Assembly (NCBI GenBank): GCA_047638395.1
Contig: JBLIMV010000024.1
Location: 1 to 64,000, forward strand
Length of the DNA stretch: 64,000 nt
Direction of reading: 5' to 3'
Origin: CAXBCP01 sp047638395
GTDB lineage: Bacteria > Pseudomonadota > Alphaproteobacteria > MPNO01 > UBA830
Below, piece by piece: positions 1 through 8,735 of the stretch; position 1 is the stretch's first letter, and every line of letters starts with the position of its first letter. Below the pieces are notes generated by a model, which searched no databases, was not told the origin of the DNA, and was given only the letters and a program-made list of their open reading frames with translations. Both the position numbers and the translations under genes were made by a program.

Positions 1-58
1 AGATGCAAGATTCATCGGAAAACGTCAGAATACTGGGGTCGTAGGCTGATATCTTACA

Positions 59-83
59 CTAGCGAAACACAGCCAAACGCTAG
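59..83. repeat. hairpin beside the att scar
   Basis: Six-base inverted repeat (arms 59-64 and 78-83, 13-base loop) lying four bases before the tRNA-Pro 3' half. It replaces the D-arm and acceptor 5' strand that an intact tRNA would have here. It probably belongs to the end of the integrated element to the left, as an integrase arm or core site or an element-end terminator. The role is inference; only the dyad is seen. Confidence 0.35.
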
Positions 84-86
84 ATT

Positions 87-137
<51 letters not shown>

Positions 138-143
138 AAGAGA

Positions 144-181
144 ACAAGGGCTTAGCCGGAAACGGTTAAGCCCTTGTTTTT
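144..181 (+). terminator. rho-independent terminator after tRNA-Pro 3' end
   Basis: Long GC/AT stem closing on a GGAAAC-type loop, followed by a run of six T. It sits seven bases after the tRNA CCA end, as the natural terminator of the original tRNA-Pro gene would. Confidence 0.85.
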
Positions 182-404
182 TGTGGATCAAAATGAATTT
201 GGATGGCGGTAATTTCGTGATCCACGCCATTGTTAAGCTACGCCGGCCTTCCATTTCTGGCGTGCAAATCTCGGACGCTTAAATATCGTCCGGGACCTGC
301 ACACTAGTCGCGCTATCGGTGAGAATCGACGCGCTATGATGTTTGATCGATCGCAGCGGTATGATCAGACAAAGTGATCTTTGAAAATTGCGGCGGAAAA
401 CCGA
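182..404. other. non-coding gap between att scar and LLM gene
   Basis: No convincing gene. It holds an 8-bp inverted repeat (183-190 and 218-225, 27-base spacer) just after the tRNA terminator, and a directly repeated CGCGCTAT about 20 bases apart near 310-340. The promoter of the LLM gene should lie at its right end. No clear -35/-10 pair is visible. Confidence 0.4.
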
Positions 405-1502
405 ATGAGCCGGGACCAAACAAGAATATACGGATCGAACCGTTTCAAGCTGGGGCTGTTCTCACAGAATTGTTCCGGCGGCCTGACGCAGACGAAAGCT
501 GCGGAATACTGGAATCCGTCGTGGGAAAACAATGTGACGGCGTCGAAAATGGCGGAACAGGCGGGGCTGGAATTTCTGCTGCCTGTCGCCCGTTGGACAG
601 GATATGGCGGCGAAGTGGATGCCGCTGGCGTGAATTTCGAGACGCTGACCTGGGCGACCGGCACACTTGCGGCGACAGAGGAAATAACGGTTTTTGGAAC
701 CATCCATGTCTCGCTCGTAAATCCGGTTTTTGCGGCAAATCAAATGGTGACCGCCGACCATGTGGGACGGGGCCGTTTCGGCCTGAATATGGTGTCCGGA
801 TGGAACGTCGGCGAGCATGCGATGTTCGGCGTCAACATCCGCGAACATGACCAGCGTTATGCCTACACGGAAGAATGGCTGACGATCGTGGAGCGCATGT
901 GGTCGGAAGATGAACCATTCGATTTCGAGGGCGTTTTTTTCAGCCTGAAGGGCGTCAAAAGCGAACCAAAACCATTTTTTGGCGACCGGCCAATATTGGT
1001 TAGTGCAGGCAATTCTCCGGTCGGGCGGGATTTCGCGCTGCGGCGGACCGATTGCGTGTTTATGGGGACCCGCGAAATCGATCTGCTGGTGGCCGAGGTT
1101 TCGGCGATGCAGGCAGCCGCCCCGACGCCGCGCATGTATTTCGGGTGTGGCAATCTGCTATGTCGGGCGACACGCAAAGAGGCTGAGGAATTCTATCACT
1201 ACATTGTCCATGAAAATGGCGATTGGGATGCCGTGGAAGAAGCGCTGGCCATGCGGAGCAAAGGCGGGGCGTCGTCATCTCAGCTTCCGACCCACACCAA
1301 GGAGCGGATGATCTTTGCAAGCGGGACCTATCCGTTCGTTGGTAGCTATGATGACGTGGTTGACGAGTTCCGGCGCATGGCCGAGGCGGGCATGGATGGC
1401 GTCGCGCTCGGGATGGTCAATTATATCGATGACCTGCCCGCCGTGCGCGATGAGGTGCTGCCACGGCTGGAGAGATTGAGGTTGCGCCAGCCGTCTAATT
1501 GA
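405..1502 (+). CDS. LLM-class flavin-dependent monooxygenase (RutA/SfnG-like)
   Basis: TIM-barrel luciferase-like enzyme using reduced FMN and O2, about 365 aa. Seen: the N-terminal beta strand FKLGLFSQN, a WENNVTASKMAEQAG helix, the RFGLNMVSGW block and EHDQRYAYTEEW, which match the family core of pyrimidine monooxygenase RutA and sulfone monooxygenase SfnG. The final helix ends close to the stop, so it is full length. Start: ATG 405 is preferred because the conserved fold begins at about residue 12. A TTG at 381 is the alternative and has a weak AAAGTGA upstream. It stands alone on this strand and faces the MFS gene. The substrate is unknown; a heteroaromatic or organosulfur compound would fit the family. 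Confidence 0.85.
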   Translation: MSRDQTRIYGSNRFKLGLFSQNCSGGLTQTKAAEYWNPSWENNVTASKMAEQAGLEFLLPVARWTGYGGEVDAAGVNFETLTWATGTLAATEEITVFGTIHVSLVNPVFAANQMVTADHVGRGRFGLNMVSGWNVGEHAMFGVNIREHDQRYAYTEEWLTIVERMWSEDEPFDFEGVFFSLKGVKSEPKPFFGDRPILVSAGNSPVGRDFALRRTDCVFMGTREIDLLVAEVSAMQAAAPTPRMYFGCGNLLCRATRKEAEEFYHYIVHENGDWDAVEEALAMRSKGGASSSQLPTHTKERMIFASGTYPFVGSYDDVVDEFRRMAEAGMDGVALGMVNYIDDLPAVRDEVLPRLERLRLRQPSN

Positions 1503-1511
1503 TCCGCATCG

Positions 1512-2771
1512 TCAGGCGGCAACCGCGTCGCTTCCCCGCAATTTTTGCGGTTCCCGGTTTTCCTTGATCAGGATGCTCAGGAACGCCGCGAAAAAGGCGA
1601 GCAACACGGAGACCAGCCACACCCAGTCATACCGGGCGAAGGCTTCGAACAACCAGCCGCCCATGAAGGAGCCCAATGCGCCGCCGAGGGAATGCAGCGC
1701 AAAGATCAGACCCATCGTGATCCCCATGACGTTGCGGCCGATATGAGTGGCAACGAGGCTCGCGACGATGGGGAAGGTGGCGTAGTCGAAGATGCCAAAC
1801 AGGGCGGCGAACGCGAAAAGAAGCGGCGTGTTGTCCGTGATAAACATCAGCATGATGAATGCCAGTGCACGGACGAAGTAGCAGCTCGCGAGCAACATCG
1901 GCCGGTGATAGCGGTCGGACAACCAGCCATAACAGATCATGCCGATGAGGCTGAACAGCGACAGCACGCCATACGCGGTCGCACTTTGCACCGGCGGGAA
2001 CCCGCAGCTCACGGCATAGGGAATCAGATGCACCTTGATCACACCTGCCGTGGTAAAGCCGCAAATGAAGAAACTGCCCCCGAGCAGCCAGAATGTCCGG
2101 ACACGGGTGAGCGCGCCGAGCGTGCTGAGCATTGTCGATGTACCGGGTGACCCTTTGGCCGGGCGAGGGCGGGGCGCTTCCTTGCCGATAAGCAGGAACA
2201 CGACGACCGCCGTTACAAGAACGGCGATACCGAGGATCAGGTAGCTTTGACGCCATGACGTCACCGTAACCAGAAAGGCAAGAAGCGGCATCAGTGCGAA
2301 CTGGCCGCCGGTACTGCCGGAGGTCGCGATACTTGTGGCAAGACCGATCCGGCCGGTGAAATGTTGGGCAACAGTCGTTGACACGAGTGAAGGCGCCATG
2401 GCGGCAAAGGCGGCACCGCCCACGATACTGAACAGCGCAATAAGCTGCCACGGTTCCGTCATGAACGAACACAGAATGAAAACGATTCCGATCACGGTCA
2501 TGCCTGTGGCGTAGATCATGCGCGATCCGATCCGGTCGATGACGGAACCGACAATCGGTGCGATGATCGCCATTGTAATCATCATGGCGGCACTCGCTGT
2601 CGACACGAACTTGTACGACCAGCCCATGTCGTCTTTCCAGAACGGCATCATCAGCCCCATGCTGTTCCGCGCGGTGATGATGATGCTCAGCATCAGGAAC
2701 AGAGCTGCAACGATCAGCCAGCCTTTACGGGATGCGGAATCTTCGGCGGTCTGAGGAGGCAGAGGGGACAA
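1512..2771 (-). CDS. MFS transporter, monocarboxylate/OFA-like
   Basis: Inner-membrane secondary carrier of about 419 aa with 12 predicted membrane segments. Seen: a hydrophobic first helix (WLIVAALFLMLSIII), the loop 2-3 signature region DRIGSRMIY, and a central cytoplasmic loop rich in Arg/Pro (KEAPRPRPAKG) between helices 6 and 7. Proton-coupled organic-acid import or export is the usual family role. The start is uncertain: TTG at 2771 gives the longest frame but has no obvious SD. It converges on the LLM gene, with nine bases between the stops, and diverges from the DctP gene, so it may supply or export a substrate used nearby. Confidence 0.85.
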   Translation of the reverse strand: MSPLPPQTAEDSASRKGWLIVAALFLMLSIIITARNSMGLMMPFWKDDMGWSYKFVSTASAAMMITMAIIAPIVGSVIDRIGSRMIYATGMTVIGIVFILCSFMTEPWQLIALFSIVGGAAFAAMAPSLVSTTVAQHFTGRIGLATSIATSGSTGGQFALMPLLAFLVTVTSWRQSYLILGIAVLVTAVVVFLLIGKEAPRPRPAKGSPGTSTMLSTLGALTRVRTFWLLGGSFFICGFTTAGVIKVHLIPYAVSCGFPPVQSATAYGVLSLFSLIGMICYGWLSDRYHRPMLLASCYFVRALAFIMLMFITDNTPLLFAFAALFGIFDYATFPIVASLVATHIGRNVMGITMGLIFALHSLGGALGSFMGGWLFEAFARYDWVWLVSVLLAFFAAFLSILIKENREPQKLRGSDAVAA

Positions 2772-2958
2772 ATCGGGGGCTTTCGGCGTGTCGGATTGAC
2801 CGTCACCGTAGTTTACTTCGCAACCTAAGCAAATGGGTTACAGCCGTTTTACAGACTGCTAAGATACGCTGGCGTACGGAGATACCCGTAACGGGCAGGG
2901 CCATAAAAAGCCGGTCTTGCATGCTTATAAACCGATCACGTCATGGGAGGACGAGAAC

Positions 2959-3969
2959 ATGAAACTTACGATAGGAAAATTTGCTGCAACCGGTGTTGCG
3001 GTGGCGATGGCAGCGGCAGTAGCCCTGCCGGCGCAGGCCGCGGAGGAACTTAAGGTTTCTACCGCACTGGGTCAGAAACACGATCAGAGCAAGGCGTTCT
3101 TTGCGACGTTTATGGAGCCGATGAAAGCGGATCAGGGCACTGTCACGCTAAACTACATCGGTGGTCCTGAAGTGACGCCGAACCGCAAGCAGGGTCCCGC
3201 AATGAAGCGCGGCCTGATTGATATCGTCATGTCGCCGTCGACCTACTACGCGAACCTCGTTCCGGCAGCCCGTCTGACCGGCATCGCCAATGTTGCACCG
3301 GAGGTGTGGCGTAAAAACGGCGGCTACGAGATGATGTCGAAAGCGTGGGCCGAACGCCTCAATGCAGTCATCCTCGGCTGGGGCAACTATTATGGACCGA
3401 GCCAGTTCTTTATCTGGCTGAAGGACAAGCCCAAGATGAGCAAGACGACCGGTCTCGACCTCACGGGTCTGAAGATGCGGACGACGCCGCTCTACACGCC
3501 GTTCCTGAAGGCAATGGGTGCGACGACCAAGAACATCTCGCCGGCTGAGGTTTACACTGCGCTGGAACGTGGCGTTGTGGACGGGCTTGCCTGGCCTGAA
3601 GGCGGCGTTGCATTCCGTGGCTGGCACCGGTTCATCAAGTACAAAGTCGGCCCGGGCTTCTTCCGGTCGAGCACGATGGTGACCATGAACAAGACGAAGT
3701 TCGAAAAACTGCCAAAGAATGCGCAGGCACAGCTTATGGCTGCTGGACTGAACTATGAGAATACGTCCGGCGCGCTCCTTAAGAAACTTGCAGCCGCGGA
3801 TAATGCCAAAATTTACAAGGAAGGCGTGAACGACTACACGCTGCCCGGCGAATACGGCAAAACGTTTGTGAAAACGATTCTCGATGCAAACTGGACTGAC
3901 GCGGCGAAGCGCGAATACAGCGTCGATTTCAAGGAATTGAAATCGAAGATGTACGTGCCCGGCAGCTAA
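2959..3969 (+). CDS. TRAP transporter substrate-binding protein, DctP family
   Basis: Periplasmic receptor of a tripartite ATP-independent transporter, 336 aa. ATG 2959 has GGAGG eight bases upstream and opens a clear signal peptide (Lys, hydrophobic core, cleavage near PAQAAEE). A longer in-frame start at 2917 would place 14 residues before the signal and is rejected. The conserved receptor segment around VYTALERGVVDGLAWPEGG is present. An organic-acid ligand is likely. Its usual partners DctQ and DctM lie just downstream but on the opposite strand, separated by a bidirectional terminator, so they are not cotranscribed with it. Confidence 0.9.
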   Translation: MKLTIGKFAATGVAVAMAAAVALPAQAAEELKVSTALGQKHDQSKAFFATFMEPMKADQGTVTLNYIGGPEVTPNRKQGPAMKRGLIDIVMSPSTYYANLVPAARLTGIANVAPEVWRKNGGYEMMSKAWAERLNAVILGWGNYYGPSQFFIWLKDKPKMSKTTGLDLTGLKMRTTPLYTPFLKAMGATTKNISPAEVYTALERGVVDGLAWPEGGVAFRGWHRFIKYKVGPGFFRSSTMVTMNKTKFEKLPKNAQAQLMAAGLNYENTSGALLKKLAAADNAKIYKEGVNDYTLPGEYGKTFVKTILDANWTDAAKREYSVDFKELKSKMYVPGS

Positions 3970-3988
3970 ACCCGGATCGATCAAACGA

Positions 3989-4025
3989 CGAAGGCGCCGC
4001 CCAAACCGGGCGGCGCCTTTTTTTA
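3989..4025. terminator. bidirectional rho-independent terminator
   Basis: Stem AAGGCGCCGCCC / GGGCGGCGCCTT with an AAACC-like loop and seven T on the + strand. It lies between the DctP gene (+) and the DctM gene (-), and the A-tract on the other side lets it serve both directions. Confidence 0.9.
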
Positions 4026-4046
4026 TCGGCTACATGGTTTGAGGAG

Positions 4047-5360
4047 CTACATCAAACCCGGTAGCCAGAGTGCGAGGTTGGGCCAGGCGACCAGGATCAG
4101 GATCAGGATCGCGTCGCAGACCAGGAATGGAAACGCGGCCCTTGCGACATCGAACAGGGTGGTTCCCTTGGGCGCTACCCCGAGCATAACGTATAGCAGG
4201 AGCCCAAAGGGCGGCGTCGTGCCCGCCATCTCAATGGTGATCAGCACGAAAAGGCCGTACCAGACCAGGTCGAAACCCATGGCCCCGGCGAGTGGAAAGA
4301 AGATCGGCACCGTGATCAGCATCATCGATGTCGCATCCATAAACATGCCGAGCAGGATCAGCACGCAGAACATCATAAACAGGATGGCGAATTTGTGCAG
4401 CTCGTAGCTGGTGACCCATTCGATCAGACCCTTGCTGGCCCCTGAATAGGCAAGCATCTGGCTGAAGACGGTCGAGTTCATGATAATGAGAAACACCATC
4501 GCGCCGACCTTGACGGTCGCCTCTACCGAGGTGGAGATCGAGATGAAGGTCAGTGCGCGAAACCCTACGGCAACGATTACGACGCCGAGGACACCGCACG
4601 CAGCGGCCTCGGTCGGTGTTGCGATGCCGAGGACGATGAACCCGATAACCATGAAGACCACCAGCCCCATCGGCAGGATATTCGTGGTGACCAGTTTAAT
4701 CCGTGTTCCGATGCTCATCGGATCAACATCATATGCGGGAGCCGAACCGGGGTAGCGCCACAGCTGGAAGGTGATCATCGCCGCATAGAGCAGTGCCAGC
4801 GTGAAGCCCGGCAGAAGCCCGGCCACGAGCAGACGTCCGACATCGATCTCGGCGATCGCCGCCAGCAGCACACCCAGTGCCGAGGGGGGGATGATCATCG
4901 CGAGGCCGCCGGTGCCGAGAATCGGCCCCATCGACATTTGCTTGCTGTATCCCCGGCGCCGCATCTCAGGCACCATCAGGGACCCGAGCATCGCGGTGTT
5001 CGCCATCGACGATCCGGTGAGGGTAGAGAATATCGAACCGCCGGCGACCGTCAGATAGCAAAGCCTGCCGGGCAGGCGTCCGAATATGGCGTCGAGTCCG
5101 TCGAAGACTTTCAGTGCCAGTCCCGTATGGAAGAACAGAGACCCCATCAGAATAAACATCGGCACGGGGCCGAGGGTGAAGCGCGATATCAGCTGTGTCG
5201 AATTATCCGCCACCTGGATAAGCGCGTTGGGGTCGAAATCCGTGAACGTGTAGACGGCAATAAAATTCGTCGCGATAAACGCGAACGCGACCGGCACGCC
5301 CAGCGCCATGAAGCAGATGACCCAACCAAGGAGGAACGCAAAAGCCCAATACCACTCCAT
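4047..5360 (-). CDS. dctM: TRAP transporter large permease, DctM family
   Basis: Sodium-coupled large membrane subunit of a TRAP transporter, 437 aa, with 12-13 hydrophobic segments across the whole length. Seen: the typical VPMFILMGSLFFHTGLA and GLAMIIPPSALGVLL stretches of the DctM superfamily. Its SD (GGAGGGG) lies inside the end of the upstream DctQ gene, and only two bases separate the reading frames, so the two are translationally coupled. The receptor could be the DctP encoded convergently next door, but this needs proof. The family assignment is secure; the substrate is not. Confidence 0.92.
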   Translation of the reverse strand: MEWYWAFAFLLGWVICFMALGVPVAFAFIATNFIAVYTFTDFDPNALIQVADNSTQLISRFTLGPVPMFILMGSLFFHTGLALKVFDGLDAIFGRLPGRLCYLTVAGGSIFSTLTGSSMANTAMLGSLMVPEMRRRGYSKQMSMGPILGTGGLAMIIPPSALGVLLAAIAEIDVGRLLVAGLLPGFTLALLYAAMITFQLWRYPGSAPAYDVDPMSIGTRIKLVTTNILPMGLVVFMVIGFIVLGIATPTEAAACGVLGVVIVAVGFRALTFISISTSVEATVKVGAMVFLIIMNSTVFSQMLAYSGASKGLIEWVTSYELHKFAILFMMFCVLILLGMFMDATSMMLITVPIFFPLAGAMGFDLVWYGLFVLITIEMAGTTPPFGLLLYVMLGVAPKGTTLFDVARAAFPFLVCDAILILILVAWPNLALWLPGLM

Positions 5361-5362
5361 AA

Positions 5363-5878
5363 CTACATCCCCTCCTTAACGTCTGTTCGGCTGCCATACA
5401 TATCGTCGATGCCGATCAGGTAGCGGATGAATTCAATTGCGACGAGCGCAAAACTTATCGGCATTGGGGCGTAAATCCACCAGAGCATCAGCTCGATGCT
5501 GCGCTCGTCGATATTTTTGTCGACGTAAGATTCGACCAGCAGCAGCCATGAAAAATAAGCGAGCATGAGGGACCCGGTGATCGCCACCAGATAGGCGAAT
5601 TTGGACGTCACCTTTACGACGCCCGGCGGGAGCAATTGGGCGATGGCATCGATGAAGACATGTCCCTTTATGCGCGCGAGCCACGGTGCAGCGAGAATCG
5701 TGAACCAGAGAAGACCGTATTCGACAACGCCGAGCGTGCCGTCCCATGGCTGTATGCCGACCAGGGGGAGCAGGACGTCCAACGTAATCAGGATAAAAAT
5801 TGCAACGACGATGAGGCCGGATATGACCTTAAAGGCGTTTATCAGCCAACTATGTGCTGTTGATATGAGCTGCACCAT
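5363..5878 (-). CDS. dctQ: TRAP transporter small permease, DctQ family
   Basis: Four-helix small membrane subunit, 171 aa. The start is set at ATG 5878, preceded by GGGGA. The open frame runs 87 codons further upstream, but that part is rich in Pro and Cys and overlaps the PAS_5 gene in another frame. Seen: helix 1 INAFKVISGLIVVAIFIL, then PWDGTLGVVEYGLLW with the Glu-Tyr typical of DctQ, and a basic turn before the last helices. First gene of the dctQM pair. Confidence 0.88.
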   Translation of the reverse strand: MVQLISTAHSWLINAFKVISGLIVVAIFILITLDVLLPLVGIQPWDGTLGVVEYGLLWFTILAAPWLARIKGHVFIDAIAQLLPPGVVKVTSKFAYLVAITGSLMLAYFSWLLLVESYVDKNIDERSIELMLWWIYAPMPISFALVAIEFIRYLIGIDDMYGSRTDVKEGM

Positions 5879-5981
5879 GCTTCCCCGTAATATTTGCAGA
5901 CTTGTTGTCTGCTTGGGGCTGAGCTTAGTGGGCATCGGGCGGCGAAACAATACTTCACCGTATGGTCGCCGGATGTCGGGG

Positions 5982-6470
5982 TTAGGTTTCCGAGCGACGC
6001 ATGTAATGGACAAACACCAGCAGGCAATCGACGGTCTCGCCGTCATCGGCCAGTGGCAGGATAACGTCTTCGACCCGTCTATATCCCTGATGGGGGCCGA
6101 CATAGGGGGTTCCGGAGATAAAGGCCCTGCCGGTTTCAACGGCCTGGCAGCAGTTCTGCCAGATTTGGCTCGGTGCTTTCTGATGTTCTATTTCTGAAAA
6201 CCAGGAACCGGTGTGATCCTTGTAAAGGCTTTCGGCCACATACGTGCCGATCAGGCGGTATCTAAAGTCCAGCTCGGACCCGCGTTTGACGTCAACCATC
6301 ACGACATGTGGCATCAGGCGCGGTATCTCGACTGGATCGATGTCCGAGCGACGCGGAAGTGCACCGTCGATCACCTTGGAGCGCCAGTATGAATAACCGT
6401 CCTGCACAATGGGGGATTCAAACTCTTGTGGGGCGTCATCGTCATCAGCAGAGGGGGGGCAGTCATTCAT
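5982..6470 (-). CDS. PAS_5 (PF07310-type) domain protein
   Basis: Soluble 162-aa protein made almost wholly of one PAS-like domain. Seen: YWRSKVIDGALPRRSDIDP followed by IPRLMPHVVMVDV and FRYRLIGT, the hallmark start of PAS_5 proteins, which are abundant in Rhodospirillales and lack an output domain. Ligand and partners are unknown. ATG 6470 is chosen; a TTG 33 bases upstream is possible. Its upstream region is AT-rich and carries a 31-bp palindrome (6535-6565). The gene lies next to TRAP systems, so a sensory link to transport is conceivable but only inferred. Confidence 0.8.
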   Translation of the reverse strand: MNDCPPSADDDDAPQEFESPIVQDGYSYWRSKVIDGALPRRSDIDPVEIPRLMPHVVMVDVKRGSELDFRYRLIGTYVAESLYKDHTGSWFSEIEHQKAPSQIWQNCCQAVETGRAFISGTPYVGPHQGYRRVEDVILPLADDGETVDCLLVFVHYMRRSET

Positions 6471-6782
6471 TATCGTTCTAATTCTTGAAGCAAGATGTAC
6501 CAAATACTCAGAAATAAATAGTCATAAATGAATAATCAATCAACCCAATGATTGGATTGATTGATATCAGGCCTGCTGTTTTAGAGTTGGTATTGTTTTT
6601 GCATTATTTTTTGGATGGTTGAGTTGTCTTATAAAAATAAAACCTATCGTTTTATTTATTTTCTGGTGAATTTCTTTATTTTGAATGGGGCCGCATATTG
6701 CGTTCTCGATTAGGAGCGCATTACGGCAATCGGCCTGTCATTCTATGGTTTTAGGTCGCGCGAGGTTGGTCTGACGCGGTTT
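6471..6782. other. AT-rich intergenic region
   Basis: About 310 bases without a gene between the stop of the fused TRAP permease and the start of the PAS_5 gene (both leftward). It is clearly richer in A and T than its GC-rich neighbours. It contains the palindrome at 6535-6565 and, to its left, AT-rich promoter-like sequence that would drive the PAS_5 gene. Confidence 0.7.
6535..6565. promoter_or_regulatory. 31-bp near-perfect palindrome, putative operator
   Basis: Two 15-base arms (6535-6549 and 6551-6565) around a central G, with a single mismatch; the core is CCAATGATTGG. The left arm on the minus strand ends in TTGATT, which could double as a -35 element with a weak TATTTC 17 bases on. 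The site lies 65-95 bases upstream of the PAS_5 start. There is no T-run, so a terminator is unlikely. Operator function is inference. Confidence 0.5.
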
Positions 6783-8717
6783 TCAGCGCCGAGTTGCCAG
6801 TTTTTCCCGGGTGATCAGGAGAATGGCGAGCACCAGACCTCCCACGTCGGTCCAGATTCCGAAGGATAGTGCACTTGCTGGCAGCATCATGGCTGCGCCT
6901 GCGATAACGAAAAGCAATCGGGACAATAGGGAGAGGTGGCGCGAAAAATAGCCGACGAAGCCGGCGGAAACGATCCAGACACCGAGGATTGCTGTCACTG
7001 CAGTCTGGGAAATCAGCCACAGGGGACCATCGAGCATCAATTCCGGTGCAACAACGAACATGAAGGGCACGATATAGGCAGACCAGCCAAACTGAACCGC
7101 TGAGGCCGCGGTCTTCATTGGGTCTGATTTGGCCACCGTCGCCGCCGCGAAGGCGGCGATTGCGACAGGGGGCGTGATCATGGACAGCATGCCGAAATAC
7201 AGCGCGAACAGATGGGCGGCCTTCGGCGTAATCCCGACCTCGACCATTGCCGGCGCAACAAGAGTAGCGACCAGCAGATACACGCCCAGTGTCGGCATCC
7301 CCATCCCGAGGATGATCGATACGATTGCCGCCATGATCAGGACCAGCAACAGATTGCCGTCTGCAATCTGCACCAGAGATTGCGTCATCGCAAAGCCAAG
7401 GCCGGTAGTGTTCAAAACGCCGATGACGATGCCGGCCATCGCGCCGATCATAATCAGTTGAACCACAAGACTGCCAGTCTCGGACAGCGCTTTGATCGGC
7501 GCCGTTAGCTTCATCCGTTCGCCTTTGTAGCCCAATAGAAATCCGATCGGGATCAGGCTGACCGACGCCCAGAGCGCGGATGCCTGGGGCACGAGATTCA
7601 GGGTGAACAGGCAAACGATGATCACCGCAAACGGGATGATGTACTGACCGCCGGCCAGCAAGACCTTCATGCGTGGCAGGATCTTGTCTTCGTCGACCGG
7701 CTTCAGGCCGTCCCGTGCAGCCACCAGATCGGCCTGAATAAACAGAGAGACATAATAGAGGACCGCTGGAATAAGCGCCGCCAGGACGACTTCCTGATAG
7801 GCGATCTCCAGAAACTCAGCCATCAGGAATGCGGCGGCGCCCATCATCGGGGGCATCAGCTGGCCGCCGGTCGATGCAACCGCCTCAATGGCGGCTGCCT
7901 GGTCCCGTCTGTAACCGGCCTGTTCCATCAATGGGATCGTGATGACCCCGGTGGAAACAACGTTGGAGACGGCGCTGCCGGAGATCGATCCGAAAATCGA
8001 CGATGCGGTGACCGCGATCTTTGCCGAGCCGCCACGGTAGCGGCCCATCAGCGCGGCTGAGATATCGGTAAAGAAACTGGATCCGCCGGACATGCCCAGA
8101 AGCGTGCCGAAATAAATAAAGGTAATGACGATCGTGGTTGAGACGCGAAGAGGGAAGCCGACGAGCCCGTTCGAATCGAGGCCGATATAGATAAACAAAC
8201 GGTCGATTTCGACCTCATCGCCCTGGAATGTGCCCGGTACATGATGTCCGATGAGGCCGAACAGGACGAAAAACACCATAAATCCGAAGAGGATATTGCC
8301 AGCGGTTCGGCGGAGTCCTTCAGCTACAATAAGAACGATGATCAGCCCGACCGCAAAGGATTCGGGCGGGCTGTCTGCCATGGATTCAAGAATCCGTTCG
8401 TAATGCCAGGACGCGTAGAAACACGTCCCCATCCCGACAACTGCCAAAGCAGCATCGTAGAACGGTACTTTGGTGCGGCGCGCATCCTTGCGCATCGGCT
8501 TCAGAATAAAAAGCGCCGCGATGGCAATCCCGAGGTACCAGAGATACCGAGCCTCATCATAGGGTGCGTAGCCCACGATCTCGCCCAGTGCAGCGGCCTC
8601 GGCAAGGGCCGCAAGTGTCATAAGGCCGGCGAGATAGACGCCAAGAACCCTGATCGTCCACGAAGGACGATCAGGTGCCCGTGAAGCTTCCAGGGTCGCT
8701 TCGGTGTCGTTCGACAT
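6783..8717 (-). CDS. TRAP transporter fused permease (4TM/12TM), TAXI type
   Basis: Single polypeptide of 644 aa joining the small and large TRAP membrane subunits. Seen: four N-terminal membrane segments, then the long DctM-like part with FGSISGSAVSNVVSTGVITIP and the GGQLMPPMMGAAAFLMAE signature, and GMGMPTLGVYLLVATL near residue 480. Extra C-terminal segments follow. This architecture goes with TAXI receptors, and one is encoded 18 bases upstream on the same strand, so the two form a complete import system for an organic acid or amino acid. Confidence 0.93.
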   Translation of the reverse strand: MSNDTEATLEASRAPDRPSWTIRVLGVYLAGLMTLAALAEAAALGEIVGYAPYDEARYLWYLGIAIAALFILKPMRKDARRTKVPFYDAALAVVGMGTCFYASWHYERILESMADSPPESFAVGLIIVLIVAEGLRRTAGNILFGFMVFFVLFGLIGHHVPGTFQGDEVEIDRLFIYIGLDSNGLVGFPLRVSTTIVITFIYFGTLLGMSGGSSFFTDISAALMGRYRGGSAKIAVTASSIFGSISGSAVSNVVSTGVITIPLMEQAGYRRDQAAAIEAVASTGGQLMPPMMGAAAFLMAEFLEIAYQEVVLAALIPAVLYYVSLFIQADLVAARDGLKPVDEDKILPRMKVLLAGGQYIIPFAVIIVCLFTLNLVPQASALWASVSLIPIGFLLGYKGERMKLTAPIKALSETGSLVVQLIMIGAMAGIVIGVLNTTGLGFAMTQSLVQIADGNLLLVLIMAAIVSIILGMGMPTLGVYLLVATLVAPAMVEVGITPKAAHLFALYFGMLSMITPPVAIAAFAAATVAKSDPMKTAASAVQFGWSAYIVPFMFVVAPELMLDGPLWLISQTAVTAILGVWIVSAGFVGYFSRHLSLLSRLLFVIAGAAMMLPASALSFGIWTDVGGLVLAILLITREKLATRR

Positions 8718-8735
8718 CGGACCGGTCTCGATGGA

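Noticed and set aside
4092..4110. Tandem CAGGAT repeats
   Set aside because: They lie inside dctM and encode an Ile/Leu-rich membrane helix, so are explained by coding.
6751..7614. 287-codon minus-strand frame inside the fused TRAP permease gene
   Set aside because: Out-of-frame shadow of a membrane protein gene, Arg/Asp-rich and without motifs.
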